The translations under genes and the position numbers were made by a program. 64,000 nt of DNA from Plantago ovata (lineage: Eukaryota > Streptophyta > Magnoliopsida > Lamiales > Plantaginaceae), in assembly GCA_028274465.1 (NCBI GenBank), contig CM051458.1, positions 101,820,855 to 101,884,854 of the forward strand, in the 5' to 3' direction. This document shows positions 1-10,984 of the stretch, in pieces. The notes beneath the pieces are model-generated. The model saw only the letters and a list, made by a program, of their open reading frames with translations. It was not told where the DNA came from and ran no database searches. Within the stretch, counting starts at the first letter, position 1; every line of letters begins with the position of its first letter.

Positions 1-406
1 GAGGTGTTGGAGAAACCCACCAATTTTAGTCTTCTTCAACTATCATTTATCATCTTCATTCTATTCTTCCATTATTGCACACAGTAGAAGAAAAAGTCCA
101 TGATAGATGAAGATTGAGCATATGGAATGAAGAAAAAAAAGGATTAACACATAACACAAATAACCAAAATAGATAGAAATGAAGTATTAATGAAACAATG
201 TGCATCAAATCTTGTGGAGATGATTTATGATGATATTTTAAATTTTTAATAAAAAATATTAAAGACGGACCAGATTTCCTAATAACTATTTGGTACCAAT
301 CAAGAAAATGTCCCACATTTCCTACTTATTTTCTTAGTTATGTGTTTGGACCAGATTTCCTAGGAAATGCTGATTTTACTTTTCCTAGTTCAAACCAAAC
401 AACCCC
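1..406. mobile_element. PIF/Harbinger-like element, one end only
   Basis: The last 40 bases before position 407, read on the minus strand, start GGGGTTGTTTGGTTTGAACT and go on with AGGAAAAG and later ATTTCCTAGGAAATCTGG. The same terminus, in opposite orientation, opens the element at 57093-58306. The flank starts with TAA (407-409), which fits the 3-bp TWA target site of PIF/Harbinger elements. The other end lies outside the window. No transposase is visible, so this is probably a non-autonomous copy. Confidence 0.6.
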
Positions 407-456
407 TAATAGAAATATAACATGTAATTATATATTTGGAGTTTGATTAGTGCCCT

Positions 457-604
457 TTTTTTTTTAATAATTTTTTTTTTAATAATCGAACTATTACAAA
501 GCTAGTAATAAACTATAAATAATCTCGCATTTGATGAGAATTGAACCTATGACCTCTAGTGTCATGACACCTCAGTCTAACCAATTGAGCTAGACCTCAT
601 TGGT
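457..604 (-). mobile_element. tRNA-derived SINE with 17-bp target-site duplication
   Basis: Read on the minus strand, the element has an A-box-like TAGCTCAATTGGT and a B-box-like GGTTCAATTCTC about 35 bases later, which are the two parts of an RNA polymerase III promoter as in a tRNA. It ends in an A-rich tail, seen as the T-rich stretch at 457-483 of the plus strand. It is flanked by the perfect direct repeat AGTTTGATTAGTGCCCT at 440-456 and 605-621, the target-site duplication of L1-type retroposition. The perfect duplication suggests a fairly recent insertion. Confidence 0.88.
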
Positions 605-621
605 AGTTTGATTAGTGCCCT

Positions 622-1140
622 ATCCAATCAGAGGATTTTTTATTTTTTTTAGCTATGCTATCACTTTAAAGAGTAGTGTTACCTAAGCAAAATCGATTAC
701 TTAACTATTCACCAGATAAAGATTGATTTTAAGTGGAGACTTATAATTTGTTTGATTATTATAATTTGTTTGCTTATTGTCTTAAGAAGTTGCCCAAAAC
801 AACTTTAATGACACGACTATGGTACAAGTAGAACCAAAGATTTCGAACGAAAAGGGTACTCTCGTCTATTAAATGAAACTACGTGTCACAACCAGATATT
901 TCTAGGCTTCTTCGAATCTTATATATTTTCTCTTCTTCAATATTGCCCGAGTCCTTTGGTATATCATGATATTTTTTTTTAATAATATAAAAATAAAAAA
1001 CCCATTGATACTAGGAGAGTATGTAGCATGTCCAACACTTTGGTTAGAAGAATAATTGATATGATTTTTCACATGTTTAAGAAAATTTTAATTTTTATAA
1101 AAAATTTCACCCTAACTAAATCTTAGGCACTTTGAAAGCT
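622..1140. other. Intergenic, AT-rich
   Basis: No coding frame with recognisable content and no clear repeat ends were seen here. Short homopolymer T runs are common. It separates a SINE from a LINE fragment. Confidence 0.5.
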
Positions 1141-1960
1141 TTTTTTTTTTTAGTAGAAAAAATCATATATTGCAATCATAAGAATGTCAATCCGCATCCG
1201 AATTATCAAAGGGCAGAGTCAAAGAGCCAAAACTATCATCAACTATGTTATGTGCTAAAAGATGAGTAAGCTTATTACAGTTCCGATTCGCAAAACAAAA
1301 AGGAAAGGAAGGCAAAACAGAAACTAAGTTTTTGGCCTCTTCTACTAACGTCCCTACAGCTGATAAACAAGGGGAAGCGCATTGCAAATCCTGAACAAGA
1401 CGCAAACAGTCACCTTCAAAATGACTTTCTGCAACTGTAAATCTGTAGCCAGCCGAATAGCTTGGAGTACAGCAAACGCCTCAGCAATTTCTAGAGACAA
1501 AATATATGGCTTCCAGCTACGCCTCCACGCAAGAATCTGTCCTAGATGATCTCTAGCTACAACCCCAAGTCCTGCACCTACTCTGTTGCACAAATGGATG
1601 CATCAAAAGTTTATCTTTATTGTATTATCTGGAGCAGGCGGCGTCCACCGATGTTGGTTGTTATCTGGCGGTCTAGGGCCTGAAAACTGACTGCGAGCTT
1701 CATGGAATCTGGTAATGGACTGCTGCACAAAGTTGATCGACACATCAGGTTCATAGCCACAAGCTTCATGCACAATTTTATTACGGTTACTCCAGATACT
1801 CCACATGCCCACCACACAAAATTCCAATTGCTCTTTGGTGAGTTTTGTTCGCAACAAACCAAGCCACTCATAAGCATATGTATGTGAAGTAAGCATCTGT
1901 ATCTGAAAGTTAAGTACCATAAACTCGCAAAGTTTTTGAAAAATTTGTTAGACTTCAAAA
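1141..1960 (-). mobile_element. 5'-truncated LINE, RNase H end of ORF2
   Basis: Minus-strand frames read in order as the end of a plant LINE ORF2. First comes the region before RNase H (1920-1603), with the typical WSIWSNRNKIVHE motif and then TPPAPDNTIKINF. An RNase H-like part follows (1593-1420, with GAGLGVVARDHLGQ, AEAFAVLQAIRLA), then a C-terminal part (about 1405-1187, with FCFANRNCNKLTHLLAH). At least two frameshifts separate these pieces, one near 1607 and one near 1410. A T run at 1141-1152 of the plus strand is the likely poly(A) tail. Reverse transcriptase itself is missing, so this is a dead 5'-truncated copy. Target-site duplications were not found. Confidence 0.82.
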
Positions 1961-3077
1961 ATTTTAAAAAGATTATTTATCCTCATCTAGTCTTTTAACC
2001 TTGTTTTCTAAAGGAGTAAAGGACCAACATTTACATTTACATTATTTTAAAAAACATTGAAGCGGCAATTTTTTTTATATTAATAGGAAAGATCATAAAA
2101 AATAATGCTAGGTGAAATTACAAATTACAATGAAACGTGATAATGCTAGAGAAGGCTTTAAACAACGGACGAGCCAAAAACTGTTCCTGTCTTCTTTACC
2201 TCGACTAACTATACCACTAGTAATAAGAAGTAAGAACCACAAACAAGACTTCGCAGGATACTTCAAAACAGAGAGAGAAGCAGGCTAGTCAAATAATGTT
2301 GATGTTTTTATTTGTAATTAGATAGCCGTGGTCCTATTAACCTGGATGGGGCTCTTGATGGTTAGTACTTCTTATTTTTTATTTCCAATGTATTTATAAT
2401 TTGAAAAAATAAATTTAGATAAATATTTTTCGAATGGTGCCATTTAATGGATGTTTTAAAAAAAAAAGATGACGTATTTAAGGTAAATGCGCGCGCACAC
2501 ACATTTTAATTAATGAAGTCAGTATCTGTATTTTTTACTAATTTATTATCTATGTAATTTATAAATAGAAGTTTGACTATTTGATACTCCAATATATATA
2601 AAATGAAAGCATGCAGTTGCACTGCTTTCAACTTGTCCATGGACCAAAACAAGCTCCCCACCCTTTTTTTTCAGTTTTGAATTAAAAAGTTTGACCATGT
2701 AGCTCTAGTTTTATCCAATTTCATGTTGATTTGGAATTCATGGATGATATAGATTGTTCATGAGTTGTTTAAAGTGTTTGAATAACTTCCATCGAAGATG
2801 ATTTTGTGTTGTGTTGGGTTGTAAAACTACATGGCCAATTCATTTCTGCAAACATTTACTTTTTATTTTATTTTATTTTATTTATAAAGATAAATGTGTA
2901 TTTTAAAATTTCTAACCAAGTCTTGTATTTTGAATATTATTTTTCTTTTTGTATAAAATATTAATTGTAGTTAGTTATTTTTTATAATACAAATAAATTC
3001 AATTCAATTTAATTTAATTTATGTTTATTCTCTTTTTTTTTCCGTGTATTTCTCCGCATATGAATAATGAGATTTAT
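1961..3077. other. Intergenic, AT-rich
   Basis: No gene was recognised. The stretch around 2930-3010 holds AATTCAATTCAATTTAATTT, similar to the TTCAGTTC-rich repeat family at 42873-43075. A short GCGCGCACACACA run lies near 2489. Confidence 0.4.
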
Positions 3078-3097
3078 GAGATTTATGTGAAGTTATA

Positions 3098-3262
3098 AGG
3101 TGGTGCAGTGGAAGGGAGTTTGGGCTGATCAATTAGAGGAGCATGATTCGATCCCTGACGGAGACATAAGCCGGTTTATGTGTGAATATATAGGTGGTAT
3201 AGAATATTTGTATAAAAATAATATAAGAATAGTTGTAATATTTATCGTTAAAAAAAAATAAT
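3098..3262 (+). mobile_element. tRNA-derived SINE, second family
   Basis: An A-box-like GGTGGTGCAGTGG begins at 3099 and a B-box-like GATTCGATCCCTG follows near 3145, the spacing expected for a tRNA-type internal promoter. The body continues for about 100 bases and ends in an A run at 3250-3258. The flanks GAGATTTATGTGAAGTTATA (3078-3097) and GAGATTTATGTAGTTATA (3263-3280) are the same apart from a two-base gap and serve as the likely target-site duplication. The sequence differs from the SINE at 457-604, so it belongs to another family. Confidence 0.78.
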
Positions 3263-3280
3263 GAGATTTATGTAGTTATA

Positions 3281-3946
3281 CAACAACTACTAGTACTAGA
3301 AAATGGATTCCTGGGTTGCAAGTCATGTGATGAGGCGTGTGACGTGAAAGAAAGTTGTCATCAGTTCAGATTCCACTAAAATTTGTACCAGCAAGCGCAC
3401 ATAGTTTCTCCAATCCTTCACCAAGTATAGGATACATAAGATGTACAGCATATATATAAACCCACTGGCTAGCTAGCTATAAATCGATCAATCGATTAAC
3501 ACGAGATTGCATGATTTTGTACCAAAAACAAATTAAACACCATGCCCCTCCAAAAAGGCTGGAAAATCATAATGCAGCCAGCAGGTTACATTACATAACA
3601 TATACGAAGTACTATATATACGTGATTTATTTTAAAATTATGGGTTCTTTTATGTTCATTATCATATCAATCAATAGATTCTTTATATATGTATGTTCCT
3701 CGATAATTTGGGGGAAAAGAATGATGAAACTTGGAAGGTTAGAAAATAAGTGGATTGTTAGTACAGTACATGTATACTAGCTAGTACAGTACATGTATAT
3801 TCTAAGTTACCAACTCATTGTGTCGGGGAGCACATGTCATAATGAGAGCAAAACCATGCGTGACCACTAGTCCACATATGGAGCATACCAATTTTACCTC
3901 TCAACCACTAGTTTTGTAAGCTCACAACATTTATAAACGATTATTA
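3281..3946. other. Intergenic
   Basis: No recognisable gene. A frame of 89 codons at 3511-3780 has no family resemblance and is probably chance. AGTACAGTACATGTATA occurs twice within 40 bases near 3760-3800. Confidence 0.4.
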
Positions 3947-4180
3947 CTTCACCGTTTCATTAATAAGTTCCTAAGTGTACTATTCATCGCGACCTTTGAC
4001 CACCTATAACTATTAAATTATATTAGAGAAAAATATAATAAAATTATTTTATGAAATTAAATGGAGTATATTTTCATAATCAACTTTTAATTTATATTAA
4101 TATAGTTTAATTTAAAAGCTATACGTGGTCAAAGGTCGCGATGAATAGTCCCTTAGGAACTTTTAACGAAACGGAGGAAG
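3947..4180. mobile_element. Stowaway-like MITE (Tc1/mariner group)
   Basis: The ends are inverted repeats of about 60 bases. The left end starts CTTCACCGTTTCATTAATAA and the right end, read on the minus strand, starts CTTCCTCCGTTTCGTTAAAA. Both continue through AGTTCCTAAG and ACTATTCATCGCGACCTTTG. TA flanks each side (3945-3946 and 4181-4182), the mariner target site. The 234-bp length, AT-rich middle and lack of coding capacity are typical of Stowaway. Confidence 0.88.
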
Positions 4181-4182
4181 TA

Positions 4183-5463
4183 TTAGAATTGGCAAGGTTA
4201 GAATTTGGAATTCGAGAATCAAACTTTGAAAAATAAAAACATTACCTATGAAAAAAATTCTTTTTAAAATGTTAGAGTGGAACAAATGATCCACAATGTC
4301 CTATCTTATCTGGTTCGCTCCAGATTATTATATGGTTAGACATAAACTCATTTCTCGCCAAATTCTTGACATCGATCTTTGGAGAGATTACTACTGTTAT
4401 TAAATCTTGCATGTGATTAGTTAGTTAATGTGTGTAACGACAGAGTGAGAAAATTCATTTCCAAGAAAAGTTGTTCCAGTGTTTGGTATTAACCGAGTTA
4501 GATATGTTATTTAAAGTTTAAACACTTGATGATATCGTAAATACGGAGTATATCATAATGTGTTATAAATAGTATGTAACCATATATATACTCTTACATC
4601 ATGTTCCCAATATAGTAAGATCCGTCAACTTAATTAACGATTCTTCGTTTTTTACTCTAGATCAGATTTGTTTTTTATTTATTTTTTTTTTATTTTTTTT
4701 TAAAGCATAAAGAGTTCCATTGACGATCGATTCTTCCTTTGTTTGTTACTCTAGATCAGTTGAGAATATAGATTCGCTGATAACAAATGCATTTTAAAAG
4801 ATTTTGTGACTTCTAAGGTAACAGGATAAGTGTTTCTAACCCATCTGTCCCAGAATAAAAGGGCTGCCAAATAGAGTGTGTTTAAGGTTTAGCTAAACGT
4901 AGTATTGAATCAAATTAAAAAGTTGCAAGTGTAAAGTATGGATTGATGCCAGTTCCGGTGATTGGGATGGTGGCTAGGTGAACAGCGAACACTGCGAATC
5001 CAATTGGCATTCAGAGTTTTGATAGTACTTCTACGATAAAGTTTAAAATGGACAATATCATATCAATTCATAATATAGCGTGGACTCGTATGTATTACAC
5101 AATGTATTATTCACAGGTGCAATTATGTGATTGGGTTTTTGTACCACATGAGATAGGTTCCATATATGAGCAGCTAGATCTATTAGCAGAACAAACCAAA
5201 AACTTCAAAAGAAGCATGGATAAGAAAAAACACCAACTGTTCATGCATTGCCCATCCCTGCCTTCAGTGCGTTGCTACATACTCCTAACGAATCTAAACA
5301 TTTAACAGTATCTTTTCTTGTCCGGTTCATCGTTTTCGATTCAAATCGAAAGAATGACAAGTCCTGTTCTGGACCATCTATGTTTTAGTGGGTGTTTTCA
5401 ATAGATTTAAGTCTTTTAAAAACTTACACTGCTATGAACTAATTACAAGCTGTAAGGGATGAT
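4183..5463. other. Intergenic, AT-rich
   Basis: No gene was recognised. A frame at 5048-5305 (85 codons) has no family resemblance. T-rich runs occur near 4670-4705. Confidence 0.4.
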
Positions 5464-5687
5464 TTATTGCGACATGCTGTAAAGGCAGTTACTAGGCTCT
5501 CCTTGGGTGCGAGGGAGTTGACACCACCACCGCCACTGATATACAACGAACTCTGGAACTGACTTCACCATCCCGACTCCACAAATGGCCCCTAGACACT
5601 GGGCCACCATGTACAACACAACCCGAATAGGCGACACTTTACGGGCCAGGCAAAGCCCGAATATCACTGCCGGGTTGATATGTCCTC
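5464..5687 (-). pseudogene. Aquaporin PIP exon relic
   Basis: The minus strand reads [20 protein letters not shown] followed by [20 protein letters not shown]. This is the second-exon start of plasma-membrane intrinsic proteins, including the first NPA pore motif. It begins directly after an intron-acceptor-like TTGTAG, so the copy arose from genomic DNA and not from mRNA. After about residue 50 of the fragment the frame shifts: the conserved glycine-rich stretch ([10 protein letters not shown]) continues in another frame, and the conserved part is lost about 20 residues later. No first exon and no later exons were seen. It cannot make a six-helix channel. Confidence 0.85.
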
Positions 5688-5710
5688 CTACAAGTTTAAA
5701 CATTTACGAT

Positions 5711-7777
5711 ATAACTATGTCAGCAACCTTTTTTTTTAAACAACAGATCAGTAAACTTATCAACTAGCATAAAAGTTACTCGTTAGTCGTTACTGACCAG
5801 AAATTCCTGCAGTGCAGTAAACTAGGACAAAAGTCATGCCCTGCCTCCGTATCTTTCATGCATGCAGCTATCGTGCATATAACTTTCAAGCAAATTAAAA
5901 TGATAAACATACTCAAATGTCACTAAATAATAAACTTAATGCAACAGGTCATTATTATTTAGTTTCCTAGCCGAAGATTTGTAGCTACGTACCAGTAGAG
6001 GTAAAATTCTAGTAAAACGTAAGACGCTCTAGATGATATAAAGCTTGTTACAATGCACTACGAAATATAATGCTCTCTAAGTCACCATATTTTTAAGTAC
6101 AATACACGAATCAATCTTCTCCAAGTGTACACCACAATCTTCGGATTCTCTCTATGTCAAATGGAGTACCTGAGATTGAAATGCACATGTGGATGTGTGT
6201 TTAGCTCCGGCTTGCCTAAGTCAAACCGGTGAGAGACTTTACTTGAAGGAGGTTGATAATTCTCCTTGTCTTAGTGTAATAAATGTACGTATTTAATATC
6301 AGTTACCTGTTCTTTGGAGATAGCCTTTATATAGTTGTTGGCTAACCCTAGGTCGCACCAATCTCTTGCTTCCATCTGTCGCCTTCTCCTTCCTCCACAT
6401 GTATCGAGTAGGCCCAACGTTGACCTTCATGGGCTTGGCCCAAGCCCATTTAGCTGTATCTTCTTGTGCTACCTAGAAGCTTCTACGCTTCTCCACGCCT
6501 TTCTCTCCTCATATTCTTAGTGCGAATCTCGTCCTGATTCAATTATATAGCAAAATAGACCAAGTATTTAAGGTTCATAAGAAACAAGCCTCGTACTGCC
6601 TAACCTGTTAAGGACTTGTGTGATGAACCTCTGTACTCGTGTCACTTGTTCCGGACCTCAAAATCTCCGCCTCTCTATAGTGGCTTATTTTAATAAACTA
6701 GGCACATTTGTAAAAATGCCTCCGAGGTTCGCATAATTCAAGGTTCGGAACCTTGTGAGCCGCGACCGGTCTTTAACGTTTGTATTTAGAAAGCTTCATA
6801 GTTCGTAGAGGGACGCACCGTACGAACTAGACATATTTTGATATCAAGAGTAATATTACTTTAAGAGTAATTGTTACCTAAGCAAAATCGATTATACGGC
6901 TAGCCCAAAAGAACTTCATGGCACGACACGACTAGTAGTAGGACTTAGAAGTAGAACCAAGATTTATCGGTACATTCTCTATTGATCCTTCGAATTATCC
7001 TATGCATGTTAAAAGACTATGATTTCTTCATGTGTTTGCTAGAGCCTAGAAGCGACTTACTCTACTGATGCTAGGATTATTATCTTTTTACTCTAGAGTC
7101 TACGCTACTAGGATTGACAACCCAGGGATTAGTTTTTGTTAGTTAAAAGCTTTTTGCAAATCTCTAGTAAAAGATGATTAAAATTCATTTTTGGTACTTC
7201 ACAAATCCAGATAGTGAGCCGCGACCAATTTTGGTACTTCAGAGTGGCTAGGTCCGATTTAGTTACGCTGGCCAATTTTGGTATTTTTTCAATTTGTTGA
7301 TTGTTTTTTCACCTCTAAATAAACAAACAAATTAAACATGTGTAATTCTTATTTTTGCACGACAATATTTCTCCGCCTCTTGTTAGCATCACCTATGGCT
7401 AATGCCATTTCTCGCGACAACAGAAATCATTATCCACATTGCACATAGTAGAGCTTAGCAGACAAAAGTACTAGAGCAGATTGATATGGCGCTCATTTGA
7501 GTCTCTTTAGCTCTACAAACTCCAACACCAAAACACAATCATCTATTCAACACAGTGAAATAGGACTGATGAGAAGTTTACTAGTATAATCTTGTACAGC
7601 TTTAGCAACGGATCAATAACTTACAACAAGACTAAGGTTTCATACAATGGCTGACTAGTAGTAGCAAAGTGGACTGGTTTAAGGGAAAATGATGTAATAG
7701 GCACAATTGTACACGATTGACAGTCTTACATGAGGGCTTCAATGTCATCTGAGCTCACCACAGCTCCACTCGGAGGT
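5711..7777. other. Intergenic, unclassified moderately GC-richer block
   Basis: No gene was recognised. The block at about 6100-6850 is less AT-rich than its neighbours and may be an old repeat, but I could not identify ends or a family. A TTTATATAG motif lies at about 6327. The last 50 bases (7726-7777) hold the displaced C-terminal frame of the next gene. Confidence 0.4.
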
Positions 7778-10717
7778 TCATTGTCTTCTGATTTGAAAGG
7801 ACACATTATCTATAGCGTTGTTCAGTTGTTCAATCTTCTCCTCCAGTTTCTTGCGTTGCTTCTGAACATGTATAACAAGCAAATGCATCATACATTATTA
7901 TGCAGGTAAATGTATATACTCATTTTCAGTTGATTCAACATCAATTTCACCTAAAGCTAATAAAACTCATCAAATACTATGATTTTCTGATATGCAAGCT
8001 GTGGGGCTCCAATCCAACTTCAGACTGACTGGACTATTCTCAATTTCTCATTACACATATACTCACTCCTAGCAACATATGTTGCAACATGCATATAACC
8101 AGTTTAATTCAACTCCATGCAATAAAGTTCAACAGTATCAGAGTTCCCTATCACGAATAGTGTGATACGATGCCAGATAAGAAACCTTATAGTGATTATC
8201 TCAACCTATCCAAGATCTATAGAGTGCATGTTCAAGGTTACTCTTTCTGCTCTTCGGAGACATGGTTGGATAGGAAACTCTTAAATGCCCGCTTCCAATT
8301 AAGGACCGTGTGACTGAAGAATGTACAACACATTTAATGTGTACTGCCTAAGGGGCATGTAAGAGTCAGTGGTAGGAGGCAACAGAATCAATTGAAAAAA
8401 AACAATGCCTCAGTGAAAAAGCAAATGTTGTGTTTACTTTGTAATCTTTCTTCAGCCAAATAGAAATAACAGTAATATTGAAAAATATACCAAGAAATAT
8501 TAAGAAAAGGTCACAAGCTGTGTAAAAAGGATCCAATGATTTTTTGGGCGTACCTCAAGGGCTTTTTCTTCATCATAGATGAACTTGGGGAGCTTTTTCA
8601 TCAGATCCTTTTTCTCAGAATCAATTTCAGTCAAAGCCTTGGTAATCTGTTAAAAAAAAAAGGTATAATATTAGTTAAAATGCCGGTTTAGAAATTAGTA
8701 TGACAAACTTCCACCACAGTTAGCAGGTACTGTTACTAAGTAGAGATAAAAAATGGGTAATTAACATGTAAGGGAGCAGGTAGCAGTTGATGTTTATGGT
8801 GTACATTGACTTATGAGCATATTATCATGACCTGAGGTGCATATATACAACCAAGTGTACCGACAACTAATCCCCCCAGAATAAAGCCACCAACAAAAAT
8901 GCCTGTGCTGCTTGACCTTCCGCCATCACTGCCATCACAAACATAATGACACAGCATAAGCTTCTGTGTATCATAAAGAACCATTAATCGACTGTCTCTA
9001 CTTGGAACCAAACGCCATTTTAGACTTATTGTCATTCATGTACAATGCAAATCACTGAACAAATTACGAAAACAACTCCTGGTTAACTGTATCACTGAAT
9101 ATATATATCTAATTTGCACCCGATATAACTAAGGATGAGTTTATAAATTGCAATTTTGGGACAATATGAACTACTTGCTAGACAAGTAGATATGCACGAA
9201 TGAAGTCCATATTCCATGTTTATTAGTTACTGATAAATGTGAAAAAACTGATATGCAAACAGAAAGGATAGAATAAATATCTATTGAACATCAAGACTCA
9301 GGTGTGATAAAAATACCTATAACTTGCTTGAACGGTGTGGGCCCTTCTCTGGGTTGATAACTTTCTCGCACCCTTAGAACTGAAAGACAATTTTGTGGGC
9401 CCCAAAGACTGTTCGGCTGATTTCAAAAGAGCAGAGCACATGAGACAAAGTTTAACCATACTTACTTTGCTATAACAAATCTCACTTAAATGAAATGCTG
9501 CAGAGCCATGATAAACAGGAGTAAAATCACAGAGTATGTAATACCATTCCAATGACCAGACCTTGCAGTCATAAAGATACAGAGTCAATATTATTCATTC
9601 CCCTCCATGAACCTTTAGCATCACTATTTATGCGTACACGTTTTCTCATTCAGTAAGACGGACAGAAGACGTAATCAATCAATCAGCTTGCATGCATTAT
9701 TCAATGACACATTCAAGTAAATTGTTTTTTGAAGATGATTTTATGAAGAAAACAGTAAACATTCGCAAGAATGACATATTAACTATGGTGTGGAGCTAAG
9801 TCTCCACTGGAGTGCATAATTGGCAATAGCTTGGATACACTCCTGGACAGTGTGTAGTGGCGTATTAAGGCATGTATATTGAAACAAATATGCTTGCATA
9901 AACATTTTAGGAAGGATGGAGATTAAAGACACTAGATTTTTATGACAGAAACACCAGTACTCAGATTAACATGATAATATCATAGAATTGATGTTTGCCT
10001 ACTGGGTAACTAATTGCTATGCACAAAGCATAGGGAACCAAATCAGAGTTAAGGGTTGAAAATGAAGCATTTCTGTCAACTTACTTATTTGAAATAGTTA
10101 GAGTAAAATACCTGTGCTTATGCCCTGTGAAAATGTATAAACTTATATCTAAAACATTTTAGGAAACTCAACAATGGGTGTGGCATTCATAGATGACATG
10201 TCAGTATGTCACTGTCGTGAAAACGTTTCGTATATCTTATCCGACTGACTCAAAATTTGTGTTTCTCATAAATTGGTACGATTGCAACTAACCAATGTGT
10301 AATCCTTTACAACTCTCAAGTCTCAACATTCAAAGCATACATAGCTAGTACATCAACAAAAGATCTAATTAACTAACATGAGCTGATCATTTAGATGTAG
10401 ATCTTCAGTCAGAAAATCTCGTATTGTCATAACTCATAAGAACATGATCTCATTAAACTTCTACAACAACATCAATCAATATTAATAAGAAGATACACGA
10501 AAGCCAGAGAGCAGTTGGGCACCAGGAATTATTCTCAAATCAATCCCAAATAAACATGGAAGAGAAATGTTCCGAAATTGGTAACCTAATTGAAGATAAT
10601 TACAACCGCCATTCAATTGGAATTGTAAAATGGATTTAAAAGAGGTCAATGCTTACCGGATGAGAAATGGAGCGCGGGACCTCTAGAAATCGCGATTGGA
10701 CTAGATACCGCTGCCAT
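7778..10717 (-). CDS. Small chloroplast inner-membrane-localised protein, At1g42960-like
   Basis: Five coding exons on the minus strand: 10717-10657, 9416-9317, 8928-8832, 8646-8554 and 7861-7778, giving 144 residues. Residues 1 to about 45 are Ser/Thr/Ala-rich with Arg/Lys, as in a plastid transit peptide. A glycine-rich membrane segment follows at 64-83 ([20 protein letters not shown]), then a charged, probably helical tail with [20 protein letters not shown] and [15 protein letters not shown]. This matches my memory of Arabidopsis At1g42960, described only as a plastid inner-envelope protein; its biochemical role is unknown to me. The end is odd. The frame stops at RRQ, but a different frame continues with [12 protein letters not shown] and SSDDIEALM to a stop at 7728-7726, which looks like the normal family C terminus. 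A two-base loss would explain it, or a sequence error. The start at 10717 is chosen because the frame upstream reads through UTR-like sequence. Confidence 0.8.
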
Positions 10718-10790
10718 TTTGGTAACAGAGGTTAGATTTCTGTGTGATAGTGAGAGAAAAATAGCAAGCGAGCAAATGAAGAGAAACAGG

Positions 10791-10812
10791 GATGATGATG
10801 ATGATGATGATG
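10791..10812. repeat. GAT/ATC microsatellite
   Basis: About seven GAT units lie in the likely 5' leader of the chloroplast-protein gene, 75-95 bases upstream of its ATG. Length variation between individuals is likely. Confidence 0.85.
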
Positions 10813-10984
10813 GAGTTGGAGGAAGGTAGACAGAGAGAGAGGAGAGGACCAGAAACAACTGTCCAGTATCGATAATAACAAAGAAGACGCCTACGTGGAT
10901 ATTATTATTAAACTTGACTTTCTTTTTATTCCTGAAATAGCATTTTACCCCCTCAGATTTGGTAGTTTTCGGTAAGTGCTCCAT

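Noticed and set aside
540-604. Possible tRNA gene on the minus strand
   Set aside because: The A and B boxes are there, but the flanking duplication, the A-rich tail and the lack of a full cloverleaf make it a SINE.
6100-6850. Possible long terminal repeat or other large repeat
   Set aside because: A TATA-like motif and a shift in composition were seen, but no partner copy, no clear ends and no coding domains.
10718-10984. N-terminal extension of the chloroplast protein in the same frame
   Set aside because: The extra part is low-complexity, contains the ATC microsatellite and would hide the transit peptide. The ATG at 10717 fits the family start.
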